Source: Chloroflexota bacterium (GTDB lineage Bacteria; Chloroflexota; Limnocylindria; Limnocylindrales; CSP1-4). From it: DNA of 51,819 nucleotides. How positions within the stretch are numbered: the stretch's first letter is position 1; each line of letters opens with the position of its first letter. Both the position numbers and the translations under genes were made by a program. Positions 10,353 through 19,004 of the stretch are shown piece after piece. The notes below the pieces were generated by a model that was not told where the DNA came from, did no database searches, and saw only the letters and a program-made list of their open reading frames with translations. The stretch covers positions 17,555 through 69,373 of the forward strand of contig PLZO01000121.1 in NCBI GenBank assembly GCA_003152165.1, in the 5' to 3' direction.

Positions 10353-11609
10353 ATGACCGGACGCGGCCCGGTCACGGGTGGTCCGATCGCCTTCGACGGG
10401 ACGGCTCCGGTTGGGACTGCCCAGCTGCGCTGGGCCTCCCGGGCGTCGACGATTGACGGGATCGAGCGCGAACTGGCCCGGATCTGGGCCCAGCCAAAGC
10501 TCACCGCCGAGGTGGACGGCGTCGAAGTCCGCAACATCGCCGCCCGAACGAGCGTGATGAACCTGGTCGTGATCGCCCAGCAGGCCGAGGACGGCGAGCA
10601 CGGCGCGTCGGTCATCGGCCAGCTCACCGGCCGGCACCCGTCGCGCACCCTGATTCTCAGCGCCGCCGACCCGGATGGACCGGGTTGGCTCGACGCCCGG
10701 ATCACCGCCCAGTGCATCCTGCCCCGGGCCGATGCACCGGAAACCTGCGCCGAGACGATCTATATCACGGCCGGTGGTGAGACCGGCCGGCATCTCGATG
10801 CGATCGTCGAGCCGCTCCTCATCCACGACCTGCCGGTGACGGTATGGTGGCCAGGCGAAGCCCGCCTCGAGAGCCAGCAGGTCCGCGACGTCCTGGCCTC
10901 CGCGGACCGCCTTGTCGTCGATGGCTCGAGCTGGGGCGGCGACGGCCTGGCCCGACTTCGCGAGCTGGCCCGCCTCGCGAGCACAACCCGGACTGCCGTC
11001 TCCGACTTCGCCCTTGCCCGGCAGTCACGTTGGCGCGAGGCCATCGCCTCCACGTTCGACATGCCCGAGTTCCTGCCGTATCTGTGCTCGCTTCGCCGGG
11101 TGGCCGTCACCTACGGCACTCGCGACGAGAGCGGGTTGCCGGGACGGACCAACCTGGTCAAGCCGCTCTACCACGTGGCGTGGCTCGCCTCCCGGCTGGG
11201 CCTCGAGGTCGTCAAGCCGCTGGCCGCTGTAATCGGGGCCGTGGCAGCACCCCGACCAGGCGTCAAGCCAACGCCCGGTCGGGGTTACGCCGCGACGTTG
11301 CGCCAGGGCACGATGGACATCGCGGTCGTCATCCGGCCGGTCCTGTCGTCAACCCCGGCGGGGACCACTCTGCGGGTTGAGCTCCTGTGCGAGAGACGCG
11401 GCTCCGAGCTGCGCGTGGACGTCACGGCGCAGGCGGAATCGGTCGGGGTTCGAGCGTGGCAGGACGGTGTGGAGATCCTCGACCGCCGCTTCAACGCCGC
11501 TCGCCGGACCGAGGCCGACCTGCTGGCCGAGGCGATCGAGGCAGGCGGACACGACCAGGTTGCCGACGATGCGGTCCGGATGGCCGCCCTGATTGTCGCC
11601 GCGGCGTAG
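10353..11609 (+). CDS. opcA: Glucose-6-phosphate dehydrogenase assembly protein OpcA
   Basis: RTSVMNLVVIAQ, GRHPSRTLIL, LLIHDLPVTVWWPGEARLE and gene position directly after zwf. Exact start uncertain. Confidence 0.9.
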   Translation: MTGRGPVTGGPIAFDGTAPVGTAQLRWASRASTIDGIERELARIWAQPKLTAEVDGVEVRNIAARTSVMNLVVIAQQAEDGEHGASVIGQLTGRHPSRTLILSAADPDGPGWLDARITAQCILPRADAPETCAETIYITAGGETGRHLDAIVEPLLIHDLPVTVWWPGEARLESQQVRDVLASADRLVVDGSSWGGDGLARLRELARLASTTRTAVSDFALARQSRWREAIASTFDMPEFLPYLCSLRRVAVTYGTRDESGLPGRTNLVKPLYHVAWLASRLGLEVVKPLAAVIGAVAAPRPGVKPTPGRGYAATLRQGTMDIAVVIRPVLSSTPAGTTLRVELLCERRGSELRVDVTAQAESVGVRAWQDGVEILDRRFNAARRTEADLLAEAIEAGGHDQVADDAVRMAALIVAAA

Positions 11610-11612
11610 ACG

Positions 11613-12431
11613 ATGACCCTCCCGGACGACGACGGGCAGGCGCCAGGCGAGCCGACCGTCACGATCTTTGCCGACCCCGACACACTTGCCGATGGCGCGG
11701 CCGGGCGAGTTGCCGATGCCCTGGTCGCCGCCGTCGAACGTCGTGGTCGAGCCGACCTGGCGACGACCGGCGGATCGACCCCTGCCCCGCTCTACCTCCG
11801 GCTGGTGAGCAGCCCGTTGCGCGAGCGAGTGCCGTGGGCGCAGCTCCACATCTGGTGGGGTGACGATCGCTACGTTCCTCGCGGCCATCCACTCTCGAAC
11901 GTGTTCAGTGTCGACGAGATCCTGCTCGATGAAATCCACGGCGTACCGATCCGGGATGATCACGTCCATCCCTGGCCGGTCGGCCGGGCGATCGCCGAGG
12001 ACCTTGGTCCGGACTGGTGTGCCGACGCCTATGCCACCGAGGCGCGGGCGGACCTGCCCCTGGACCCCGCCGGCGTGCCGGCCTTCGACCTGGTGCTGCT
12101 CGGGATCGGCCCCGACGGCCATCTCCTGTCCGTCTTCCCGGGCAGCGCGGCGATCGGGTCCGAGCGACTCGCCCTGGGCATTCCGGCCCCCGGCCTGATC
12201 GAACCGCACCTGCCCCGGGTCACCTTCAACCCGTCGATCCTCGACGCGACAGCGGCGATCATGGTAATGGTCGCCGGCGCGGCGAAGGCCGACGTCCTGG
12301 CCCGGATCCTTGGCGGCCCGCGCCTCGACCCGGGCTCGTCCGACGGGCTGCCGGCCCAGCTCGCCCGGCGCTCGTCCGCCAGCTGGCTCCTCGACGCGGC
12401 TGCGGCGTCACGACTGGGCCCTCGGGCATGA
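11613..12431 (+). CDS. pgl: 6-phosphogluconolactonase
   Basis: ATTGGSTPAPLYLRL, LHIWWGDDRYVPRGHPLSNV, FDLVLLGIGPDGHLLSVFPG. Confidence 0.95.
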   Translation: MTLPDDDGQAPGEPTVTIFADPDTLADGAAGRVADALVAAVERRGRADLATTGGSTPAPLYLRLVSSPLRERVPWAQLHIWWGDDRYVPRGHPLSNVFSVDEILLDEIHGVPIRDDHVHPWPVGRAIAEDLGPDWCADAYATEARADLPLDPAGVPAFDLVLLGIGPDGHLLSVFPGSAAIGSERLALGIPAPGLIEPHLPRVTFNPSILDATAAIMVMVAGAAKADVLARILGGPRLDPGSSDGLPAQLARRSSASWLLDAAAASRLGPRA

Positions 12432-13282
12432 CCGCGCCCGGGGTGCCATCCGGCTTCGTCGAATCGACCGACGGCACCCGGATCGCGTGGTGGCGAACCG
12501 ATCTGTCGAGGCCGCGGACGACGGGGCCGGTCCTGCTCCTCGTCCACGGGGCCACCGCCGACCACACGGCGTTCCGCGCCGTCGGGCCGCGCTTCGCCGA
12601 GCGGCGGAGGGTGATCTCCATCGACCGTCGGGGCCGCGGCGCGAGCGGCGATCGGCTGCCCTACGCGATCGAGCGCGAGTACGAGGACATTGCCGCAGTC
12701 GTCGACTGGCTCGCGGCCGATTCTGGCCGGGGCGTCGATGTCGTCGGCCACTCATTCGGCGGCCGCTGCAGCCTGGGCGCCGCGCGTCTCACCGGGAACC
12801 TGCGCCGGCTGGTCGTCTACGAGGGCGCTCCGGCAGCGGTCGGTTGGGCGTTTCACGACCCCGGGCTGCTGGCCCGGCTGGACAAGCTCGCGGCCGAGGG
12901 CGCCCTGGACGACCTCCTGGCCACCTTCCTCGGCCAGGTCGTGCGCCTGTCGGCTGCGGAGGTCGAGGTCTATCGCCGCTCGCCGACCTGGCCGATCCGA
13001 GCCGCTGCGGCGCCGACGGCGATCCGCGAGCTGCGGGCCGAAGCCGGCCGAGACGCGGGCGTTGAGCGCCTGGCCGAGGTCTGCATCCCGGTCCTTCAGC
13101 TGATCGGCGGGGCGAGCCCGGCCGTTTTCAGCGCGGGCACGCGCGAGCTCGACGCCCTGTTGCCGAACGGACGAGTGGTCAGGCTGGCCGGCCAGAAGCA
13201 CGCCGCCCACCACACGGACCCGACCGCGTTCGTGGCCGCCGTCGAGGCCTTCCTCGACGATCGCGATACCATCGCACCATGA
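12428..13282 (+). CDS. Alpha/beta hydrolase
   Basis: LLLVHGATADHTAF, RGRGASGD, DVVGHSFGGRCSLGAA nucleophile elbow. ATG overlaps pgl stop (ATGA). Confidence 0.9.
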   Translation: MTAPGVPSGFVESTDGTRIAWWRTDLSRPRTTGPVLLLVHGATADHTAFRAVGPRFAERRRVISIDRRGRGASGDRLPYAIEREYEDIAAVVDWLAADSGRGVDVVGHSFGGRCSLGAARLTGNLRRLVVYEGAPAAVGWAFHDPGLLARLDKLAAEGALDDLLATFLGQVVRLSAAEVEVYRRSPTWPIRAAAAPTAIRELRAEAGRDAGVERLAEVCIPVLQLIGGASPAVFSAGTRELDALLPNGRVVRLAGQKHAAHHTDPTAFVAAVEAFLDDRDTIAP

Positions 13283-14427
13283 CCGATGTGACCGCAGCCC
13301 GCCCACTCAACGCGACACCACCCGTCGAAACCGCACCAGACACCCGGCCCTACTCGCCCGGCATGGCCGGTGTGATCGGCGCCGAGAGCGCGATTGCCCT
13401 CGTCGACGGGACACGCGGCCGACTCCTTTACCGGGGCTATCCGATCGGGCAGCTCGTGGCCCGGGGGACCTACGCCGAGGTAGCCGACCTGCTGTGGACC
13501 GGCGAGTGGCATCCCGGCGCCCAGCTCCATCCCGAGCCGGTACCTGCCCCGGTCCTGGCCGTCCTCCGGTTGTTGCCCCAGGATGCCCACCCGATGGACG
13601 CCCTGCGAACGGCCGTCTCGGTCTGGGGCGCGACCCAGAAGCTCTCATGGCCGCCCACGCCCGAACAGGCCCGCCGTCTGACCGCCTTCTCGCCGTCAGC
13701 CCTGGCGGCCTTCGGCCGGCTGCGGCGCGGGCTGGAACCGGTCGAGCCCGACCTCTCGCTGGACCTCGCCGGCGCCTTCCTCCAACAGCTCACCGGTGCG
13801 CCACCGGATCGGGCCGCGGCGCGCGCCCTGGAGGCCTACTTCATCGCTGGCGCAGAGCACGGGTTGAATGCCTCGACGTTCGCTGCCCGGGTAATCACCT
13901 CGACCCGCTCGGATCTCGCCTCAGCCGTTTGCGGTGCGATCGGCGCGCTCAAGGGCCCGCTCCACGGCGGAGCCCCGGCCGAGGTTGTCAGTCAGCTGCA
14001 CGAGATCGGCTCGATCGACCACGCCGAGGCGTGGGTCCGCCAGACGATCGCCGACCACGGCCGGATCATGGGCTTCGGTCACCGGGTCTACCGCGCCTAC
14101 GATCCGCGTGCAGCCGCCCTCCGTCAGGTCGCCGAGGCCATGGACGAACGACCCGAATGGCTTGACCTGGCGATCGCTGTGGAGGACGTCGTCCTGCGCG
14201 TCCTGGCTGAGCTCAAGCCCGGCCGGAGCCTCAAGACGAACGTCGAGTACTACGCCGCGGCCGTGCTCGAGGGTGTCGGCCTGACGCCCGACCTGTTTCC
14301 GGCCACCTTCGCCCTGGCCCGACACGCCGGCTGGACTGCCCATTCGATCGAGCAGGCAGGCCTTGACAAGCTGATCCGGCCCGACCTGCGCTACACCGGT
14401 CCACTCGACCGGGACCTGCCGGTCTGA
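13279..14427 (+). CDS. Citrate synthase / 2-methylcitrate synthase family
   Basis: GRLLYRGYPIGQLV, EHGLNASTFAARVITSTRSDLASAVCGAIGALKGPLHGGAPAEV, IMGFGHRVYRAYDPRA, NVEYYAAAVLEGVGL. Confidence 0.95.
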   Translation: MTDVTAARPLNATPPVETAPDTRPYSPGMAGVIGAESAIALVDGTRGRLLYRGYPIGQLVARGTYAEVADLLWTGEWHPGAQLHPEPVPAPVLAVLRLLPQDAHPMDALRTAVSVWGATQKLSWPPTPEQARRLTAFSPSALAAFGRLRRGLEPVEPDLSLDLAGAFLQQLTGAPPDRAAARALEAYFIAGAEHGLNASTFAARVITSTRSDLASAVCGAIGALKGPLHGGAPAEVVSQLHEIGSIDHAEAWVRQTIADHGRIMGFGHRVYRAYDPRAAALRQVAEAMDERPEWLDLAIAVEDVVLRVLAELKPGRSLKTNVEYYAAAVLEGVGLTPDLFPATFALARHAGWTAHSIEQAGLDKLIRPDLRYTGPLDRDLPV

Positions 14428-14431
14428 GGGA

Positions 14432-15373
14432 ATGAGCCTGGGCAACGCCAGCCTCGCCCGGACTGCGGCGAGGACCGGCTTCGGGCGTCCGCGACCCTCG
14501 ATCGAGCTCGTCGGAATCGCGGCCGCGGTCGGGATCTGGCTTGTCGTCTGGGCCTTCGGCGAGCCCTGGAGCCGCTTCCTCGTAGCCGGGCAGGATGCAC
14601 GCTGCTACTGGGTCCCTGGCTACGATGCGCCGTATGCCCTGTCCGAGTGGACCGCGCCGATCGCGTACGTCTACTCGCCGGCCTTCCTGCAGCTGCTGGC
14701 GCCCCTCAAGCTGCTCGATTGGGAGCCATTCCTGGGCCTCTGGACCATCCTGTTACTGCTCGCCGTCCGGTTCCTGTCCGGCCCGCGCCTGTTCGCCCTG
14801 GCGATCGCAGTCGCCGTGCCCGAGCTGATCGGCGGCAACATTCACCTGCTGATCGCGGTGGCCATCGTCATCGGCTTCCGCTATCCGGCCGCCTGGTCGC
14901 TGGTCCTGCTGACCAAGGTGACACCGGGGATTGGCCTGCTGTGGTTCGCAGTCCGGCGCGAATGGCACGCCCTCGCGATCGCACTGGGGGCGACTGCGGC
15001 GATCGTTGCCGTCTCGCTGGCCGTGGATCCGCGAGCCTGGCTCGAGTGGATCGGGGTCATCGGCGGGAGCGTCGGCAAGACCAACGGAACCTGGGCCGCG
15101 ATCCCCATCCCGCTCTGGTTCCGCCTGCCGATCGCCGCCGGAGTCGTCGTATGGGGCGCCCGAACGAATCGGCGCTGGGCCGTCCCGGTTGCAGCCATGC
15201 TCGCCCTGCCGGCGCTCTGGTATGGGGGCCTGGCGATGCTCCTGGCGGTGATCCCGCTACGCGACCCGCGTCGGTCCGCGTTCTGGTCGCCGACCGCACG
15301 GACTGGACGGCGGAGCGCGGTCCAGGGGCCTCCTGACCCTTCCCGCCATGACCAGCTCGGCGAGCTGGCCTGA
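14432..15373 (+). CDS. Polytopic membrane protein, glycosyltransferase-87 / DUF2029-like
   Basis: Multiple TM stretches and a YVYSPAFLQLLAPLKLL / LLTKVTPGIGLLWFAVRREW pattern seen in DUF2029 proteins. Confidence 0.65.
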   Translation: MSLGNASLARTAARTGFGRPRPSIELVGIAAAVGIWLVVWAFGEPWSRFLVAGQDARCYWVPGYDAPYALSEWTAPIAYVYSPAFLQLLAPLKLLDWEPFLGLWTILLLLAVRFLSGPRLFALAIAVAVPELIGGNIHLLIAVAIVIGFRYPAAWSLVLLTKVTPGIGLLWFAVRREWHALAIALGATAAIVAVSLAVDPRAWLEWIGVIGGSVGKTNGTWAAIPIPLWFRLPIAAGVVVWGARTNRRWAVPVAAMLALPALWYGGLAMLLAVIPLRDPRRSAFWSPTARTGRRSAVQGPPDPSRHDQLGELA

Positions 15374-15374
15374 G

Positions 15375-16616
15375 TCAGGGCTGGCCAGCCGGGCGTGCAG
15401 CCCGGACCACGAGCACGGCGACGCCGATCGCACCGAGCAGGAAGACGAGGGCGGCCACGGCAAAGGGCGCCCAGATGCCCACGCCCACCACGATCGCACC
15501 AAGGATTGGACCGACGATGCCGGCTGCGTAGAGTGGCAGGTAGACAAGGTTGAGGGTCGCCGAGAGGCGCTCCTCGGGCACTTCCGTTGCCAGCAGCCCA
15601 AAGACCATCGCAGCGACGACGGCATAGCAGGCTCCAAACACGAGCACACCCAGGGCCAGGGCTCCGACGCTACCGAGGGCCGGCAGCGCTCCGACCGAGA
15701 CACCGCCCAGGAGCAGGCCACCGATCAACACCGGCCGGAAGCCGATCCGGTCACCGAGCCAGCCGCCGGCCGGCGAGACCAGGGCCCCGACCAGTGCTGC
15801 GGTGCCGCTCACGAACCCGATCGCGCTGGCCAGGTCCACTCGGCCGTTCACGGCTTCGACCAGGACCGGCAGGTATGGCCGGCTCATCTGCGTACCGAGG
15901 AAGGCGACTCCAAAGATCAGGAAAATCCGACGGATGGCAGGGTCGCTCAGGGCGCCCCGAACCGCGGCGAAGGCGAGGGTCACCAGGCGCCCCTGGGGGA
16001 TGACGGTCGGGCGGATCTCCTTCGAGCCGAACGTGACCAGCAGAGCGGTGCCCACAGACAGAGCCGAAGAGACCCAGAAGACCACCGGTAGGGTCTGGTG
16101 GAGGCCGTCGACGATCCGACCTCCGAGGACCGGCCCGATCGCCATCCCGACCGGGCCGCTCGCGCCGAACAGGGCGATCGCACTGCCCAGCCGAGGGCGC
16201 GGGGTTGCGTCCCGGATGGCTGCCAGCATCACTCCTGTGTTGCCGAGTTGGAATCCCACGAGGAGCATCGAGGCGGCCAGCTGCCACGGCTCCCGACTGA
16301 GGGCGACGCAGGCGAAGACGACCGCCTCGACGAGAGCGCTGCGGACGATCACCACCTTGCGGTTGTACTTGTCGGCCCACACGCCCCACAGGGGTACGAG
16401 CGGCGCGCCGACCACAAAAATCAGGGCGCTGAAAATCCCAATGAAGCGCAACCGGTCGGCGTCGGCCACATGCATCGCCGTCAGGTAGGCCGGCGCAAAG
16501 GCGAAGATCTGGTTGACGCCGAGGCCTTCGACCGCGCTGGTGATGCAAAAGATCACGAGCAGGACCCGCCAGTCCTGGGTTCGACTGGCCGATCCGGACG
16601 AAGGCTCGCGGTTCAC
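15375..16616 (-). CDS. MFS transporter
   Basis: About 12 hydrophobic segments, PLVPLWGVWADKYNRKVVIV (MFS loop 2-3 motif), AGGWLGDRIGFRPVLIGG. Confidence 0.9.
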   Translation of the reverse strand: MNREPSSGSASRTQDWRVLLVIFCITSAVEGLGVNQIFAFAPAYLTAMHVADADRLRFIGIFSALIFVVGAPLVPLWGVWADKYNRKVVIVRSALVEAVVFACVALSREPWQLAASMLLVGFQLGNTGVMLAAIRDATPRPRLGSAIALFGASGPVGMAIGPVLGGRIVDGLHQTLPVVFWVSSALSVGTALLVTFGSKEIRPTVIPQGRLVTLAFAAVRGALSDPAIRRIFLIFGVAFLGTQMSRPYLPVLVEAVNGRVDLASAIGFVSGTAALVGALVSPAGGWLGDRIGFRPVLIGGLLLGGVSVGALPALGSVGALALGVLVFGACYAVVAAMVFGLLATEVPEERLSATLNLVYLPLYAAGIVGPILGAIVVGVGIWAPFAVAALVFLLGAIGVAVLVVRAARPAGQP

Positions 16617-16666
16617 CGGGGAAGGCTAGCGGAACGAGGAGGCGGCGGCCGGTTCGCGCGGCGCGC

Positions 16667-17281
16667 ATGATCGCCCGGATGAACGAGCCGAGCGCACTCA
16701 GCCCGATCGAGATTCCCGGTGATGCCCTCGTCCTCCTGATCGGCGCTGCCGGGTCGGGTAAGACGACTCTGGCGGCGCGCCTCTTTCCGGGTGAGGCGAT
16801 CCTGTCGTCGGACGCCCTCCGGCAACAGGTCAGCGGTGATCCGGCCAACCAGGGGGCAAGCGCACGGGCGTTCCGGATTCTCCATGACCGGGCCAGCCGA
16901 CGGCTCGCGACCGGCCGGCTCACGGTCGTCGACGCGACGAACATCGGCGCCGCGGCCCGCCGCCCGCTCCTGAGAATCGCCGCGCTGCACGGTCGGCCGG
17001 CAATCGCCCTCGTCCTGGACCTGCCGGGTGCCGTCTGCCTCGAGCGCAACGCCCGTCGGACGGGCCGGATCGTTCCCGAAGCGGTTGTCCGGCGCCAGCT
17101 CGGCGCCCTCCGCCGGGCGCTGGACCGGGGCGATCTCGACGCCGAGCGCTTCGATCGACTCGTCCTCCTGACCGATTCGGCGCTGGTCGATGAGGCGACC
17201 GTCGGGCTGACGGAGCCGGCCCAGGGGGCTACCCTGCCGCTATCGGCGTTGCCTCGCCGGACCAGGAGGCGCATCCCGTGA
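16667..17281 (+). CDS. P-loop AAA/kinase-like protein (polynucleotide kinase/zeta-toxin-like fold)
   Basis: Walker A LLIGAAGSGKTTLAARLF, ILSSDALRQQVSGD, VVDATNIGAAAR. Confidence 0.8.
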   Translation: MIARMNEPSALSPIEIPGDALVLLIGAAGSGKTTLAARLFPGEAILSSDALRQQVSGDPANQGASARAFRILHDRASRRLATGRLTVVDATNIGAAARRPLLRIAALHGRPAIALVLDLPGAVCLERNARRTGRIVPEAVVRRQLGALRRALDRGDLDAERFDRLVLLTDSALVDEATVGLTEPAQGATLPLSALPRRTRRRIP

Positions 17282-18156
17282 ACAACCGCCGGCGCACGAT
17301 CGCGATCGCCCTGGCCCTGATCCTCGCCCTGCTCGGCGTGCTTGCCTCGGCCGTGGTCCTCAACAGCGGCCCCGGCCCAACGGTCCTGCCCAGCCCAACG
17401 ACAGCCGCCGGCGCCTCGAACCAACCATCGGGCGGCGGCTCGAATCAGCCATCGAGCGGCCCATCGGGACCGGGCAGTTCGACGCCCACCGGGTCGCCCT
17501 CGCCCACTCCCTCGCCGACACCCCAGGCGAACCTCTCCACGATCACGTTTACGTCGATGCGGCTCGACGCACAGAAAGGGAGCGCGGCGGGCGCGGCCCG
17601 GACATTCGCCTTCCAGACCGAGGGACCGGGCAGCGTCGTGGCGGCGATCAAATCGACGATCACAAGCGGCCGGACGATCATCTGCATGAAGCGGGTTGGC
17701 GGGTCAAACGTGTGCCGGACTTCGACGGCAGCGACGCTGACCGGCACGACCACGCTGACCAAGACCAGCTGGATCATGACGGCCATTGGCAGCGGAACCG
17801 ATTCACCCACGCTCGATATCAGCCTGACCTTTGGGACGGCGCACCCGTCGGTGACCCTGACCAACGGCCGGTTCGACGGAACTGCGTTCCCGTACGACGG
17901 GGCGACGTTCCGGCTGACGGCACCCACGAGCGGGACGATCGCAGTCACAGCGACCTGGGGTGCCCACCCATTCGACTATGCCCTGCTCGTCGAGCCGGCC
18001 TCGACCCCGCCCCACGGCCTGACCTCAGCCGGGAACGCCCCCGGCGTGACAGCCGCGTTCCCTGCGGTGGCCGGTACGGCCTACAACGGAACGCTGGCCA
18101 ACCTCGAGGTTGGCTTCGGGACGACCAGCCTGACGCTGACGGTCAGCTGGCCCTGA
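17278..18156 (+). CDS. Secreted/membrane-anchored hypothetical protein with Ser/Pro/Gly-rich linker
   Basis: N-terminal hydrophobic helix (IAIALALILALLGVLASAVVL) then GGGSNQPSSGPSGPGSSTPTGSPSPTPSPTP linker; ATG-proximal overlap with upstream gene. Confidence 0.65.
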   Translation: MNNRRRTIAIALALILALLGVLASAVVLNSGPGPTVLPSPTTAAGASNQPSGGGSNQPSSGPSGPGSSTPTGSPSPTPSPTPQANLSTITFTSMRLDAQKGSAAGAARTFAFQTEGPGSVVAAIKSTITSGRTIICMKRVGGSNVCRTSTAATLTGTTTLTKTSWIMTAIGSGTDSPTLDISLTFGTAHPSVTLTNGRFDGTAFPYDGATFRLTAPTSGTIAVTATWGAHPFDYALLVEPASTPPHGLTSAGNAPGVTAAFPAVAGTAYNGTLANLEVGFGTTSLTLTVSWP

Positions 18157-18180
18157 CCATCCAGCGGACCGGCGATCCGG

Positions 18181-18975
18181 TCAGCCGGCTCCGATCAGGA
18201 CGATCGCGACGATCGCCAGGACGACTCCCACGAGATGGCTGCCCGCGATCCGCTCGCGCAGGATCACCGTCGCCAGGATCACCGTCGTGACGGGATAGAG
18301 CGACGACAGGATCGCGGCCACGTCGAGGCGACCCGACTGGGTCGCCAGGATGTACAGGGCGTTGCCGCCCATGTCCAGTGCCCCGACGAGGATGACCAGC
18401 AGCAGGATTGGTCGCGCCAACCGCCACGGGCGGCGGCCGAGCAGGACGATCAGGACGCACAGGATCCCTTCGGATATGCGCACGACCGTCAACGGCGCGA
18501 ACACCTGACCCGACGCGAAACGCGATACCGCCACATTGAAGACCGCCAGCCCGAAACCAGCCAGCAAGCCCAACCCGACATCGCGACGGCTGCCCCCGCC
18601 GCCCGCCCGCGAGACGAGGACCACTGCGACCAGGGCCAGGGCCATGCCGGCGAGACGGGCAGGCCCGGGAACGCCCTGCAGAACGATCCCCAGCGCGACC
18701 GGGATCGACGCCGCCAGCACTCCACTGATTGGGGCAACGACGCCCATCCGGCCGATCGCCAGTCCATGGTAGAGGGCCATGATCCCGATCCCGCCGAACA
18801 CCCCGGCAGCGAGGGCCCAGCCGATCTCCCATGCCGGCGGCGCCGCCTCGGCCCGACCCACGGCCACGATCAGGGTCAGCCCGGCGCCGACGAATTGGGC
18901 GGCGATGACGACCCCGAGCAGCGGCCCGCGACGCGCCGCGATCCCCCCGCCAAAGTCACCCGCGCCCCAGCTCAA
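18181..18975 (-). CDS. EamA/DMT-family transporter
   Basis: Repeated hydrophobic helices, SWGAGDFGGGIAARR and GALDMGGNALYILATQSGRLDVAAILSSLYPVTTVILA (EamA signature). True start may lie slightly upstream (about 19010). Confidence 0.85.
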   Translation of the reverse strand: MSWGAGDFGGGIAARRGPLLGVVIAAQFVGAGLTLIVAVGRAEAAPPAWEIGWALAAGVFGGIGIMALYHGLAIGRMGVVAPISGVLAASIPVALGIVLQGVPGPARLAGMALALVAVVLVSRAGGGGSRRDVGLGLLAGFGLAVFNVAVSRFASGQVFAPLTVVRISEGILCVLIVLLGRRPWRLARPILLLVILVGALDMGGNALYILATQSGRLDVAAILSSLYPVTTVILATVILRERIAGSHLVGVVLAIVAIVLIGAG

Positions 18976-19004
18976 GGCCGCCAGGAGTCCCAGGACGATG
19001 ACGC

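Noticed and set aside
15751-17424. 557-aa minus-strand ORF
   Set aside because: Overlaps the MFS and P-loop genes out of frame; composition is typical of high-GC shadow ORFs.
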